A DNA stretch of 64,000 nucleotides from Hymenopus coronatus. Taxonomy: Eukaryota > Arthropoda > Insecta > Mantodea > Hymenopodidae. Below the pieces are notes generated by a model. The model was not told the DNA's origin, searched no databases, and saw nothing but the letters and a program-made list of their open reading frames with translations. The translations under genes and the position numbers were made by a program. The stretch lies in assembly GCA_030762935.1 (NCBI GenBank), contig CM060900.1, positions 430,674,421 through 430,738,420 on the forward strand, read 5' to 3'. Each line of letters starts with the position of its first letter. Position 1 is the first letter of the stretch. Shown one piece after another: positions 12,168 to 24,309 of the stretch.

Positions 12168-12725
12168 GGTTTGTGGCCTGTTTGTACCTTCTACATGCAT
12201 GAAAAGCAAATCTAAGTCATGTTCTGCATTCAGCAGAGCTAGCAGGATTATTCACAAATTTCATCAGATAAATAATACTGTAATAATGCATATACTTTCT
12301 GCTGATCTAGCATGTGAATTTCGAGTTCACAATTATACAGCTTTAGATTTTAAAGTTAACGAATATTGTCTAAGACAAATGTCTAAGTAATGCTAACGAA
12401 ATCCATGTCGCCGAGCAACCAACCCTGTCTGGTAGACTCATGGTGACGCCAACGTGTTTGCCTTGGAAGGGAAGAATGAACCGAAGGACTGATTTAGGGC
12501 GACTGTTTTATCTCTTTGGTGAGGGATGGATGACAAGGTCAATGCATGTCAACGGTTGTCTTTTCAGGCGTTGCTGTTAACCGCGCTGGTGTCTTGTAGT
12601 GCCCAAAAACAGGCGTAGGTTTATATATTTTGTTTGACAGCTCTCATAGGGAACGAGATTCCTTGAACTCAACTTTATAAGTCGTTAGGTTTAATTAGTG
12701 AAAAAATTGGCTTCCCTTCTGGAGG
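12168..12725. other. unassigned intergenic DNA
   Basis: Moderate GC. No coding or repeat similarity that I can support. Confidence 0.35.
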
Positions 12726-13385
12726 AATTAAGGATAAGCTGACGTATCTGGGAAATTTGGAAAAACCTACAGATGTAAAATATCTTATTGAAATTTGTAT
12801 CAGACATTGCACATAATAACAGTGATAATTTTGCTATATCAAAAATAATAATTCTAGCTTGTATGGTTATTTAAATATTAATTATCTACTGTCTGAATCC
12901 ATTGTTGTAATAAAAATGAAATTGATGATCTATTTTAGAAACTGTTCTCATTACAAAAACCTAGTTTTACAAAATATGAGTTTACAGATGGATCTGACCT
13001 ATTACTTGCTTATATATCATTATATTTCGTTCACTCCAAAATTCCTGATTTTTAAAAATTTAATAATTTATTTTTCAAAACTGGAGCATTATTTTGAAAA
13101 ATATTTGACCATTATCTTTAAGGTGATTTAGAGAGGTACTATAATTTGTTTAAACACATTAGGGAAAAATTGCACCGCGTGGAACATTTTGAGTATGGAA
13201 AAGTGTTAGAAAATTTTTCTTTGAAATTTAGATTTAATGTTAGGCATGTGTCTACCTATTTATAGCTTCAATCAATTGGCAGTTAAAGAGCGTCAATTGG
13301 GAAAAATTATATATGCTTTTAAAGAAGTCGTATAATTTTGTTATGAAACATTTTTTGGTCAAATTTCATTGGTAATTTTAATTTC
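12726..13385. repeat. R2 MITE-like copy
   Basis: Aligns along its length with 6,412-7,131 in the same orientation ('ctgggaaatttggaaaaacc', 'agcttgtatggttatttaaat', 'cgcgtggaacattttgagtatgg'). Confidence 0.6.
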
Positions 13386-13644
13386 GTTGAGTCGCAGTTC
13401 CATAAGCTGGTATAATGTGCTCCAATGCTTGTGTACAACAACGAGTTTCATATAATTTGAATCACTATCAATTTAAAGCATATAAGCATTAGGTTGTCTC
13501 TATAACAATAAGCAGCTTCAGGTGTTGAAATTTCAGAAAATTATCCAGCTGCTGCATTACCTTTTTTAGCTAAAAGTAGAACACATACAAGTTTAACTTA
13601 AATAAAAGCTAGAATTTAAATATGTGCATACAAATATTCATTTT
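13386..13644. other. AT-rich spacer
   Basis: I see nothing assignable here. Confidence 0.4.
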
Positions 13645-14040
13645 CTCTGCTGCTTACCTACATTAATTGGAGGAAGGTTTGCATTCTACCCAAGAATTTG
13701 AAGCAAAGAATTTACCGAAACGACACTTTTGATACTTGAATTAAAAATGTATTTTTAAAGTTCCGTGTGTGTATGTGTGTGCGTGTGTGTGTACGGCTTT
13801 GAACTACATAACTAAAAGATGATAAGTCGGTTAAACACCAAACTTTGTGTTTAAATTCAGCATTTTTCAAGGATGCGAAACGAAGATATCCAAGAAAATC
13901 CTCCACCTCAAAATAACCCTTACATAAAACATATTCAAACGATTGTTTTTAAATTACCACTTACTTAAGATATTTCTGACAAATGGAACATATGTTTTGA
14001 ATTTTCTGGGAACAGTGAAGTTATCTTTGTGTACAATTAA
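13645..14040 (+). repeat. R1 repeat, first half
   Basis: It carries 'gcattctacccaagaatttg', 'ataccaaacttt'-like sequence and 'ttttcaaggatgcgaaacgaag', and stops after 'tgaattttctgggaacag'. A (GT)n run lies at about 13,766-13,792. Confidence 0.6.
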
Positions 14041-14162
14041 TAAATCGTCAAAATATCGAATATTACTTTTTTACAGCAAATAGTTGTTGGAGCCTTTGGG
14101 CCTCTATAGAGAATCAATATTTAGCTGTTCTCCCCTGTTTTGGGCTCTACAGCCACTTAAAA

Positions 14163-14396
14163 AGCGCGGCCATGTAGTTAGACCACTCGCCTCTCACTAA
14201 GGCGTCCCGGGTTCGATCCCCAGGCGATCGCATGTGGGATTTCTAGTGGACAAAGCAGCGTAGGGGTGAGTTTTCTCCGGGTTCTCCGGTTTCCCCACCA
14301 TCGCATTCCTCCGATACTCCGTCTCCATTCTATATATAGAATGGCATTACCTGCGGTGCCAAAGTAGTAAAAGCGAGCGCTAATCACTACCAAATT
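14163..14396 (+). mobile_element. tRNA-derived SINE-1
   Basis: The head shows an A-box-like GGCCATGTAGTTAGACC and a B box GGGTTCGATCCC. The body is 'ttttctccgggttctccgg' plus 'ccccaccatcgcattcc', and the end 'aaagcgagcgctaatcactacc'. It matches copies at 23.9 and 26.2 kb. Confidence 0.82.
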
Positions 14397-14404
14397 AAAA
14401 ATCT

Positions 14405-14885
14405 TTGTCTATTCCAGAAAATGCAAGAATTATCTACCTACTTTTGGTCATGAAAATATATTTAATAAACAATATTGTAATCAAAATTGTAACAGACGTT
14501 TTGAAAAAAAAAAAAGTGATTGGGAATAAGGGGGATTCTTGCTTTTGTTTGTTAGTTTTTTGTTTTTGTTTATTGTTAGTTTCGTAATCTTCATGTACAT
14601 ATTTGAAACTGATTAAACATAAATAAATACAAATATTAGGTTTGATATTTATCAGAGTTTCTATTTTTTAATTATGCTCTTTTTAGACACACGCGCACAG
14701 GCAAAGAAACAGACAGTCAGGCAGACAGACACATGTACGCACATACATTTACGCACACACGGACCTCTTTCTGTTTTTAAGCAGGGCTCCTTTAAACAGG
14801 TATTTCCCGTAAAATCTCCATATAGGATTTCCGGGAGGAATACTATACTCTGTGTACTAACTATTGACTTGGTAGAGAAAGTTCC
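14405..14885 (-). repeat. R1 repeat, second half
   Basis: Landmarks in reverse: 'tttttaattatgctctttt', 'cacacacggacctctttctg', 'gtatttcccgtaaaatctcc', ending GGTAGAGAAAGT at 14,870-14,881. Confidence 0.6.
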
Positions 14886-15004
14886 ATAAGTATATCTATA
14901 TTTAATAACACTATATCAAATTATATACAACAAATTTGACGAGTTTTAATTACACGATTAACTTTACAATCTATTCTTACAAAAGGTTGTTCTTTTATCT
15001 AATA

Positions 15005-15250
15005 TTTAAATTATGCTAATTGAGATAAACATTAGCAGAATTCACCTTATTACTTGCTTCCTTGTAAGAAGAAGGAAAATAAGGGAATACAGGATAAAGC
15101 GACACATAGTCATATATTTTAAAAGCTGGTAGTTATGTGAAACAAGTGAAATTCTATTCTCTTTGCGTGACCAGGAGTAAAACAAGAGAAAGTTTAAGTA
15201 GCTTAAAATTGAAACCAATAACAAAGAATACCGCAGAAACGGCTAAATCT
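15005..15250 (-). repeat. R1 repeat, first half
   Basis: It contains 'gagataaacattagcagaatt', 'cgtgaccaggagtaaaacaa' and 'gaaaccaataacaaagaata', the R1 left half in minus orientation. Confidence 0.58.
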
Positions 15251-15287
15251 ACCAAAAATATATGACATGGCTTGTGTGTCTTATCGA

Positions 15288-15425
15288 TTTTTGATAGTGT
15301 TTAACATCCGCTTTTACTACAAATGGCACCGCAGGCGATGACACTGATGATACATGGAATGAAGATGGAGCACCGATGGAATGAGATAGCGGGGAAAACC
15401 GGAGAACCCGAAAAGGAGAAAGAAA
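15288..15425 (-). mobile_element. SINE-1, 5'-truncated
   Basis: Only the body and tail are present in reverse: 'gatagtgtttaacatccgc', 'ggcaccgcaggcgatgac', 'gatacatggaatgaagatg', 'ggggaaaaccggagaacccg'. The tRNA-like head is missing. Confidence 0.7.
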
Positions 15426-16105
15426 ATGATAAACGCTTAGCAAAGAGAGGAGAAATGAAGATGGATAATCAATACATTTATAGAAAAACGCTGTCACCAT
15501 GGTATTCTTTCTAAAAACAAAGTGAAAAATGAAGTACATCTCTTCAATTACTATATCTAGTGATGCAAAATAGAGCTCATAAGTATTTAGCGGAAACAAA
15601 TTTTCACTATTTCCAACATAGTGTAGTATTCCAGAAGTATCCAAAACTTCTCATAGGTATTCCAAGGACATGAAGCTAACACCATTTGTATAATCTAGCA
15701 AGTTACATATTAACATCACATAAATTTTATAGACAAGCTACCTATTTTTATTTATGGTTTATGGTGATCAGTGAATATGTTTATTGGGAACTCCGTGCTA
15801 ACATAGCTTAATCTATTTTCTATTCACTCTTAGGCTGATCCGCACCAAAACGGATCCACGTGGCTAGTGCACCACGGTACAACACAATAGTAGTGCGCGC
15901 AGGAATGTAATCCCATGCTAACAATCTAAATAACAGAATTACTTTATTCCTAAATTCGAAATATTCCATACAAATACCTAAGAGTTAAATTAACGCCGAT
16001 TTAAACCGTTAAACAGAGCTACAAGTACCAACATACTATTCGTAAGAGTCACCTGTTTAGCAATATCGCTTACACAGAAACGGTTGCTGGTTGTTGCTGT
16101 TTAGA
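15426..16105. other. unassigned intergenic DNA
   Basis: A small inverted repeat (GATCCG...CGGATC) occurs at 15,837-15,858. Nothing else is supported. Confidence 0.35.
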
Positions 16106-16109
16106 ATCA

Positions 16110-16537
16110 TGGAGGACGGTCGCCGTGAGTTTCCTCTTGCATCTTCGTCGAGTTACTTAAAGCATAAGGCTGGTAACCCATTGACTAGTAGTGAAGAAGC
16201 TATTGTGTTGAATGTTTATTGAAGTTTTGTGAAAAATATACAACACTTCTCCTGAAAGTAGTGGTGAAATTAACATCTGACTTCACCGGTGTTTCGGCTA
16301 CAAATATAAACAGTGCTCACAAAGAAAAATCTTAAATGCAAAAGTGATTACATCCGGGAAAAAAGAAAACTTGTGAAATATGCGATGCAAGAACGTGACG
16401 ATTTTGGGAAGAATGTAATTCGCGTAATAGTAACATCGTTGTTATCCTGGTTATCAACCTTGGAGCGGATAGCAGCAGCACAAACAGAGGACGATTGTGA
16501 TCTGGAGGGAATAGAGCCACTTCGAGAAAGCGAATAA
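16110..16537 (+). pseudogene. decayed ORF, possible transposon-derived protein
   Basis: A start at 16,110 gives a protein beginning MEDGRREFPLASSSSYLKHK and then KAGNPLTSSEEAIVLNVY. The frame is then lost. A second frame continues (KFCEKYTTLL, VKLTSDFTGVSATNIN) and a third gives QERDDFGKNVIRVIV. The pattern of a short acidic/serine leader, a helix-turn-helix-like stretch and a 'DDFGKN.IR' segment is reminiscent of repetitive uncharacterised arthropod proteins linked to DNA transposons. That is an impression from memory, not a search result. At least two frameshifts make it non-functional. It could equally be chance open frames in conserved repeat DNA. Confidence 0.3.
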
Positions 16538-16559
16538 ATGCAAGTTATCGCGTACATGT

Positions 16560-18860
16560 TATTTATTTTTCCGCTCGTGTTTTTTTAGAGTTATTTATTA
16601 CAAGTGTACCCATTATAGCTAACAGAATATTCTAGTCCCGTTAAAGTTGTCGGGATAAGGGCTCTGTTCGTTTTACATTACAATATGCCGTGTGTACGCG
16701 CCACGTGGTTGTGAAAATGTGACAGCGTTTTTGGCCCGAATGGCGGAAGGCTCCATTATAAACACGCAATAGCTAAAGCTTAATTACAGCCTACTATACT
16801 TAGGAAAACGCTAAAATCCGTTTGATTTTATCTGTAATTAAATAACGAACAGAAGAGCGTAACTAGTAGTTCATGCTTCCACACTTTCACACCCTTCTGG
16901 GCACACTGCCTCAGCTGTTGGTATTTGCGCCACTGAGCGCATAAGTTTTCAACGTTTTGCAGCCCTATTTGAAGTGTCCCATGGCCAGTTTGCAGTACTA
17001 GAAAATCTAAACTGATGGTACACCGCTTCTAATTGGTTTTGGGACACTTTCACCGTATTTTGAACGACGAAGATGATTCGGAAGCTCTCATCTGTAATAT
17101 GCGGGTTTACTTATTTATCGTTCCACGTGATGGGAGCCAAGTATGTAACTGTTTTTACACCCCGTTGAAGAGCCAAGTATGAAGGTGGTTTTACTATTAC
17201 GTTGACGGGTGTCTCTGGACCCACTCCACTACCGAAAAGTTAGATCTCCCACGTTTTGAAGATCCACTACTGTTGGATGCCTCCGGCGTAGCTCAGCCTG
17301 CGCGAAGATTAACTCACTCGGTTGGTAACGACAATGAGGGTAGTTTGGGAGTGATCTTGCGAAATAGTTAGCACACACTACTTTATCTATTCGTTTTATT
17401 CTTGACTAGATATAAGACATGTAGACAAGCACTTTGCTTTACAAGCTAACTAATTCTGATTATTTCTAGGAGCTTTCCTGCTTGAACGACGTAACTTAAC
17501 TTCACTTATAAAACTGATTACTTTCATTTATTAATTTAACACCGTATAATAATCTGACAACGAGTATGCACCTTGAACTTAGCGGTGAATGTTCTCAACT
17601 GGAATTACGCGCACCTGACCTTAAGTGGCCGTCTGACTGCCCAACAGCGATTACGCGTACATAGCGACTAAGTGATCTGAGAATGAGAGCCCAAGAGTCT
17701 TGGCATCCTACAATCTGTTATTTATAATAGATTTACTGTCATGGCTGCTCCTTTTTTATTGGTCAGAAATACCGCGAACTTGGCATTGAGGTAGCCCATA
17801 ATGCACCTTTCTTTACCCACAATGCATCATAACTCCCTCGTGACCATCAGCACACAATGGAAAAAAAACTCATTTCTCTACAATTCTGTTCTTCACCCGA
17901 TTGCGTCCTCACTTATTTCTCTATTGCACGCACATGCACCATAGTACGTGACCAACGAAAGAGCTCTTTTTCACAAAAAGCTTTCCCCTTTCCAATAGCC
18001 AAGTTTGGTAAACAACTTTGAGCTGTGCTTGCTAGAAGCTAGCTTTACACTTTTAAACACATTACATGATTAAGAATTAGCACTTTTAAATACATTAAAC
18101 AGTTGATAATTGACGGAAATAATAATAACTATAGTAGCGACTCCGACTAACGGTGTCAAATATAACATACGCAGTAGTATGCACCATGCCGAGAAATTTC
18201 ATTGTAAAACTTAATTTGTTGCCTATATGTTAAAGAAGGTATTGTTTTCATTTTAAGCTTTCTAATGATTCATTTTAGATTGTTCTGGGCAAAAATAAAA
18301 TTATTTCCTTAGTTTTTTTGAAAGAGAAAATCACAAAATTTAACTACATCTTACAGCTTTTCATCTCGTAATTTGGCTACGCGGCATATAAAATGAATTA
18401 CGATCGTCTAGCACGCCTAAAACAATTATTCCTTCCAGGTCTGTAAGGGTTTCTTGTAACAACTACTACTCTTTGTTAGCGACTGTAACAACGACTGGCA
18501 ATATAAAGTAGCTAATTTTAATTTCCTACTTCATTGAGAAACTCGATATGAAAGTAGTTGAAATTATACACAATTCTGCTAACAAAAAGCTTAGAATGCT
18601 AACGTATGCTATAGGCATGGAAATTTAAGGGAGAAACTTCAAAGCAGGATTAATGTAATCTTGTGTTCCCAGCAGTTTTATTTTCTGATACGAGGGCTCG
18701 ATGTAACATATGATAAAAGCTATTACTGTTTTGTTTGAAAGCAAACTGTTCCCTGATGAATACGACTACCCATTACCAAAGAAAATAATTGCCGGTTGTA
18801 TTAGTGAAGTAATTGAAGATGTACAAGCAATAGGAATTCTACATTATGATTCGTATGAAG
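16560..18860. other. large unassigned region
   Basis: Mixed composition. It contains moderately GC-rich patches (16.67-17.35 kb and 17.57-17.95 kb) without an ORF longer than noise and no repeat match inside the window. I looked for LTRs with TG...CA ends or a primer-binding site and found none that I could defend. Confidence 0.3.
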
Positions 18861-18861
18861 A

Positions 18862-19112
18862 AAGGAGGCGACGCCTAGGTTGAGGGTTAAACCGCTCATC
18901 TCTCACAAGGCCCGGGTTCAATCCCAGAGACAAACAGATTTCTCCAGATTCTCTGATTTTTCCCCATTCACTCCACCTATTACTCCATCAACGTAGTTCC
19001 TATTATCTATTTCGCCTGGTATTATAATATTTCACTTGGTATTTAAGTTTAGTATTTTCCAAGGCTTGTAAGTCCTAGGGGGGGTGTCAGTCCTAAATGT
19101 GGCAGGGTAAGC
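18862..19112 (+). mobile_element. SINE-2 copy with internal deletion
   Basis: The head has 'gttgagggttaaaccgctc' and B box GGGTTCAATCCC. The body is 'tttctccagattctctgattt', and the tail 'gtaagtcctagg ggg ggtgtcagtcc'-like ends in 'gggtaagccaac'. It is shorter than the 486-832 copy. Confidence 0.65.
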
Positions 19113-19400
19113 CAACAACGAAAAAAAAAATCCTCCAAGGATGCGACACGAAGATTTTCAAGAACATCCCCCAGCCAAACTACCCTTTCATGGAAAAAAA
19201 ATAGAAACTGGTTTTTCTCAAAAATGGTTCTAATTATTTTTACTAAAATGACGTACCTATATTAAATATATTTGCATGGTAAAGCCTCTGAACTCCCCTG
19301 CATTCTGGATGACCTTTGCATAACTAGTAAACCGTAATGGATAGACAAAAACTTACTACACAAAAAATGTAGATCTGTTTTGTGACGGATATACATATGT
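19113..19400 (+). repeat. R1 repeat fragment
   Basis: It follows SINE-2 directly with 'caaggatgcgacacgaagatt', 'caaaaatggttctaattatt' and 'acaaaaaatgtagatctg', which are R1 internal landmarks. Confidence 0.55.
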
Positions 19401-19589
19401 AGATATTGCCAGACAGTGGCATGGTAATTAAAATATATCTACCATTATGTAAATAACTTGTTAATGTAATTGCAACCCATAACATGTCAATTGTTTAAGA
19501 CGAGATAGTGAGATATGTATGTTATGTTAAGTATAAAATGAGAGTGAATGGAAGCGATAAAGCTGCCTGTGTAGGTGTTGGAACACTTC

Positions 19590-19830
19590 TACGGAGAGAC
19601 ATTTGTACGGAGTGACACTTCTGCGGGACCTTTCCTCTACCTGGCGAGTCCGAAGTTGAATGTTGTCACGGAACAACCGCTAATGACTGGTATTACAGGC
19701 TTTGCAATGACAATTCTACAGAACCTTTTCCTTACCTGGCCAGTGAGAAGTTAATGTTGACATTTGCACGGAAGAAACACTAAGAGCTGGTAGTAAAACT
19801 TTTATAATATGTATAACTAGTAAATTAAAA
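19590..19830 (+). repeat. diverged ~105-bp tandem duplication
   Basis: Two similar blocks start at about 19,627 (gacctttcctctacctggcg) and 19,731 (gaaccttttccttacctggc). Both continue through 'cgaagttgaatgttg'/'gaagttaatgttgac' and a 'cacggaa.aa.c.ctaa' stretch. Confidence 0.4.
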
Positions 19831-20246
19831 ATCAAAACATGATTATAGTTAAAGAAAACAGAAAGTTCACATGTTATAAATTCTCTAGATAAATGTTTCA
19901 TTACGGCATCATAAAATAGCATCAGATTGCCTTAGTTTTGATAAGGGTACAGCAGGGTGTCAGCTTGACATACCACCGCGATACGGTTAGAACGGAGCTG
20001 GTGCTGAGTAATTACGCTTTTTTTTTTTAAAAAAAAATACAAATAGTAGGGGACATTCAGCCCTATTTGTCGTTTCCAGGGAACACCATGAGGAGGTATT
20101 CTCTTTTCGTTCCCAATTTTCTCTTTTTTTCTGTTTTTTTTTTAACTCAGTATTAATTTTAATTACAATATTTACAAATATATTTGCCGACTTGTGTTTC
20201 TTTTCAATAACTGCAATTTCTGTGAGTAAGCCTCGCAAGTCAGAAA
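19831..20246. other. AT-rich spacer with T/A runs
   Basis: Homopolymer runs at 20,019-20,038 and 20,126-20,143. No gene seen. Confidence 0.35.
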
Positions 20247-20905
20247 TTATGTTAAGTTCCCATCAACCTGGGGTCTTTTTAGAACCTTAGACTCTTTTAT
20301 AGTTTCGTCAATCTTCATTGCGTATTTCTTCCTTCTTTTCCCATCCATATTTAAAATTAACCGGTTAAAGTGGTGGTCGTAGTACTCTGCGTTTTCTGGA
20401 ATATTGTTTATTAATAAATAAACATTGGGATGAACTCTTGAAATTGATCTGTTTATTCTTTGATTCCATCCTTCTGAGATGTTATTAGTGCGGTGGCGTT
20501 TTCCACTGCAGTTCCACATACCTCTTGGTATGTACTCGCTATCGAGTGAAGACTCTTGAAGTTTTTAGCTCCCAGGCGTGTTGTTCTGAATGCAGAGCCA
20601 ACCGTCGTCCAACATTTCCAGAGGAAGAAGCGCTAGTACTGAACGCATTCTTATATGGCAGCGTATATCTTCGTTTTCCGTGTAGGAAGGAACAAGGCCG
20701 CAATATTGCACTTTTCTCTACAAGCATTGATTAAAATGATAATTGCAAATCAAAATCTCTGTTTCAGGAACAAGCTTTTAGCTAACTGTACAATAGCAGT
20801 TTCGAAGTCCATCATGAGAGTTGCAGGGTTCCATTCAGGCACATTGGTTTTAATAGCTTTGAGAAAACGGTCATATTGTCACGTGTGTCACTGGTGAGAG
20901 TTTAA
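20247..20905 (-). pseudogene. MULE-type transposase, C-terminal half, broken
   Basis: On the minus strand the pieces read in order: FLKAIKTNVPEW, LMMDFETAIVQL, then (other frame) QCLWRKVQYCGL, HIRMRSVLALLPLEM, DDGW, and finally a clean stretch with RTNNISEGWNQRINRS and HPNVYLLINN. In MULE transposases the corresponding blocks are the 'MxDFExA' segment holding a catalytic Asp, the 'HxxQxxWRK' segment and the 'NNxxEGWH' block. The stops and frame changes show a dead copy. The N-terminal half lies at 21,655-21,990, displaced by about 750 bp of inserted DNA including a SINE-3. Encoded activity, if intact, would be cut-and-paste DNA transposition. The family is assigned from motif order, with the exact MULE lineage unknown. 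Confidence 0.72.
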
Positions 20906-21429
20906 CTTATATTGTTTTAGTAATCTTTTATTAATTATGAATTAATTAAGTAATCTGAATTAATAAACATTCGATGTTGATTGGCTAGACTACCCACTAT
21001 CAGGATGTTGGTTCTCCATATTAGTAGAATCGCCACCATGTTGGAATGCCCTTCCCGGATACTGCTAAATTTATTTAAGGGATTGTAGACCCTTGACCGT
21101 CAGGGAACCTCAGTTTCGTACGTGCATCTTGTGGCGTCGCTCCGGGCTCAACCACATCTCTCATCTCGCCCAGACGCACCATGACATGTTTCTTAAGGTA
21201 AGGCTTTATGTTAATAACCCCACAATCAGAATGATATTGACCAGGATTAATGGAACATATTGCAAGCCCCACCTTTGTAAACAAAACATTCGCAACCAGC
21301 AGATTATTTAATCTTTCTTAATATATTAGCTTAATTTAAGTCTCGCTGTAATTATTGCTCCACCATCTGCCTTCCTTTCTCCACCCTCAAATGGCTATCC
21401 CCCACGTCACAGAACCTTGTTCGCGACAT
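20906..21429. other. insertion separating the two MULE halves
   Basis: This block interrupts the transposase similarity. Its identity is unknown: no ORF, no clear inverted ends. Confidence 0.4.
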
Positions 21430-21653
21430 GTTTTTTTTTTTGTTTTTTGTTTTTTAACAGTACCGGACTCTGGTCAGGACTCCGGCGCTGCATCCCCTAT
21501 TTACAACCCCCTCCCCCTATATGATTACTGGTTTTACTGTTCCTTTACACAAACATACAACATCCATGTCCAAGGCGGGACTCGAACCCACGATCCTGTG
21601 CACCACGAAGCGCCAAAGCGAGACACTATAGCGAGCGCGGCCACCGGGATCGG
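21430..21653 (-). mobile_element. tRNA-derived SINE-3 inside MULE
   Basis: T-rich left end, 'ggtcaggactccggcgctg', and 'ttacacaaacatacaacatc' precede the inverted B box (ggGACTCGAACCCacg) and the head end 'gagcgcggccaccgggatcgg'. Transposase similarity lies on both sides, so the SINE landed in the transposon. A possible short duplication TGTTCG flanks it. Confidence 0.82.
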
Positions 21654-21654
21654 C

Positions 21655-21990
21655 TCTGTTCGGCACCAGGAGTATACAGCTGTAATTGTATTTGTTTCCT
21701 CCCAGGAATCTTCGAGATTGGCATGAATGATAACTGTTCAAACTCTTGAAGGTTCCGTCGACAAAGAACGAAACAGCCCGATAAAGATGGTTTTCCCTTT
21801 TCGCTGGCAAATAACAATATTCTGTCATTCTGACCTCTGTTGCCATCTTCCAGTAAGAATGTGTTACCATTGTTAATGAGCAAGAGATTTTCATGAAGCA
21901 CTGTCTTCGGAATTGGTCGTTGTAGGTCCCATATTTTATCGCCTAATGCGATGCAGTGATTATTTGGCACTCCTGTGTGATGGTAGCGAT
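21655..21990 (-). pseudogene. MULE-type transposase, N-terminal half, broken
   Basis: Minus-strand frames give HENLLLINNGNTFLLED, RGQNDRILLFASEKGK and, after a one-base shift, ENHLYRAVSFFVDGTFKS followed by FEQLSFMP-like sequence in the alternate frame. 'RI(L/M)(I/L)FA...' followed by '(W/F)FVDGTF' is the signature around the first catalytic Asp of MULE transposases. A frameshift inside the RILLFASEK/VDGTF segment already disables it. It joins logically to 20,247-20,905 once the insertion is discounted. Confidence 0.65.
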
Positions 21991-22495
21991 GTAAGTCATA
22001 GCCTCAATTGAAGAGTTTTCCTACATCTTAGGTAAATACTTCAAATCGCAGAGTGTTTTTCTTGTACGCTTTTTAGTTTACAAAATGTTTTTGCGCTTCA
22101 GTTGCAGCTTCATCCGGAATAAATGCAGCTTCCTTCGCTTAAAACTGTGTTATCTTTAATTGGCAGTCTTCTTCTGCATTTGTTTTTTATGAAACATATT
22201 AATTCCTTTACATAGAAACAACGAAGTCCGTTGGCACAAAAAATATGCGTGGCATCGGTGAGATTGATTGCCCATTTTTTACGAAATCCGAACAGAACTT
22301 CGAACGCATATTGCATGACACAGATACCTCTTTGTCCTCATATGTAGGTTATATGATTTTAGTGTTTATAAATTAAACTCCACAGTTAGAAAGAGACGGA
22401 AATACTCTCCAGCTTTGCGAGCATTTGTAAATGAAGGAAATATATGTATGTGGGTGAGTGTGTGTGTATATATATATATATATATATTTTATTTT
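21991..22495. other. unassigned; (GT/TA)n at 22,457-22,487
   Basis: A 68-codon open frame on the minus strand (22,110-22,316) may be the FLYWCH-like leader of the neighbouring MULE, but I cannot see the diagnostic residues. A dinucleotide run ends the stretch. Confidence 0.3.
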
Positions 22496-23305
22496 TTTAC
22501 TTTCGCTAGCCAGTATGTGCAATGTACAAGTGGATACAAAAGGTGTTGTATTCGACCGAAAATTCGATGTCGAGATTTCACCGGAAATACGATTATGCTT
22601 TGAGGCCCCCTGAGTCCGAAAAAGCATTGTGTGTGTCTGTTAAAATGAAAAATTGGTGTTTAGGTTTAGTACCTTACAAGGATACGATACGAAGATTTTG
22701 AAGAAAATCCCCCACCACAAACAACCCTTTACATGGAACAATTTTCGAAAATTTTGATTTTCTCAAAAATAGCTGTAACGATTTCGATTGAAATATCGTA
22801 AATAAAAATATTTATACCCCAAATAAAAGGCATATCTTGAATTTTCTGAAAATAGCCTCTGAAGATCTCTTCATTCAGGATGAATTTTGCTGAATTTTGC
22901 TTAACTACTAAACCGTAAGAGATAGACAAAAACTTACTGCATAAAAATGTGGATCTCGTCATAACCCACAATTTATGTTCTTTACATTTTTGTTGTGTAG
23001 GTAAGCTTTTCCGAGATATTCCTTATTACTGGTTTCAATTGTAAAGTACTTATACTTTTCTCAGACAGGAAGTGTCCGTTTTTCTTTTGTTGTAGTCCTG
23101 GCCAAGCAAAGACGCGCAGCTTTTAAACAGTTTGACTACTGCCTTAATCTAATGCATTTCCTTAGTTCCCTTATACTTACATGGAACTAAGTAATAAGAA
23201 CATCCTGCTATTTTTATTAGCATAACAATCTTTTGTAAGAAGTTTGTTTGTAAAATAGCTAGAGAAAGTCATGTGAGGTAACACATCAGATTTTTTTCTC
23301 AACAT
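22496..23305 (+). repeat. R1 repeat, full length
   Basis: Starts ACTTTCGCTAGCC and ends GCTAGAGAAAGTCATGTGAG (23,265-23,278 region), with full internal order including 'ctcagacaggaagtgtccg' and 'gccaagcaaagacg'. Confidence 0.75.
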
Positions 23306-23886
23306 TTACCTCAGAAGGTTTTGTTCAGAATGTCCTGGAACAGCATGCACTTGCTATAGATTCAGATGAGAGAAGTTCAGCATGTGTTCACATGGAGAGT
23401 GTGGTTCAGGGCCGGCCGCAGCATTGAATATTCCAATGAACTTCAGCTTTTCAAACGAAATTATACTTTCAAAATTTATATGTGGTCTTCTTGGGAGAAA
23501 AATGTATTTTTGGCTGTAATAAATTAATAGCTAATGCGAATTAAAATAAGGTAAGCTTCTGAAATGGTGTACTAATTATATAAAATCTGTCTAGGTCGTA
23601 AATCAAGTCTGACCTTAAAAGCCATTACATTGGGTGCACCAGAAAAGTTTTAACATAATTTCACTTACTGGTTCCGATAACTTATAAGTAGAATAGGACA
23701 AACATTTCCAAAATGGATGTACTCGCTTAAGCTCGGGCGACTTTGGATCTACCTCTCACTCCTGTCATTGGTAAATACGCTCATGTTTATTATGCAAGCA
23801 GCTTACTGCGTTCATCTGTAGTCTGTTGGGTCAGTCCGAGGCAAGGTTTACTCCGTACATAGTTGGGCTTTCCGGTGCGGCTTATA
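23306..23886. other. unassigned intergenic DNA
   Basis: No coding or repeat assignment supported. Confidence 0.35.
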
Positions 23887-24113
23887 GCTTCTTTGTAGTG
23901 TTTAACGCCCGATTTAACTACTTATGGCACCGCAGGCGGTGACACTGATGATACATGAATGAAGATAGAGCACCGGTAGAATGCGATGGCGGGGGAAACG
24001 GAGAACCCGAAAAAAAAGCCGCCCCAGCGCCGCTTTGTCCACCACAAATCTCACATGCGGTCGCTTGGGAGAGAGGCGAGTGCTCTAACCACTCGGCCAC
24101 GGCGCGGCCGGGG
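23887..24113 (-). mobile_element. tRNA-derived SINE-1
   Basis: Reverse complement of the SINE-1 consensus from 'gtagtgtttaacgcccg' through 'ggcaccgcaggcggtgac' and 'gaaacggagaacccg' to the head 'accactcggccacggcgcgg'. The B-box region is degraded: the expected GGGTTCGA core is missing between 24,040 and 24,065. Confidence 0.8.
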
Positions 24114-24309
24114 CAATAGTTGTGTTCCCAGCTCGTGGACCCTGAAGGGCATGCGTACACAACACACGCATGAGTACAGATAAGGTGACACTAACAGATA
24201 GAAACGCTAGTGAAGAATAGCATGCAGCCTACGTTTAAAATAGTTGTGGCCGTATCAATTCCCTGTCCAATTCTGACCACGCTGTTCCATTTTCTGAAGA
24301 ACAATATTA

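Noticed and set aside
16673..18200. Possible LTR retrotransposon remnant
   Set aside because: No paired LTRs, primer-binding site, Gag, protease, RT or integrase motifs seen.
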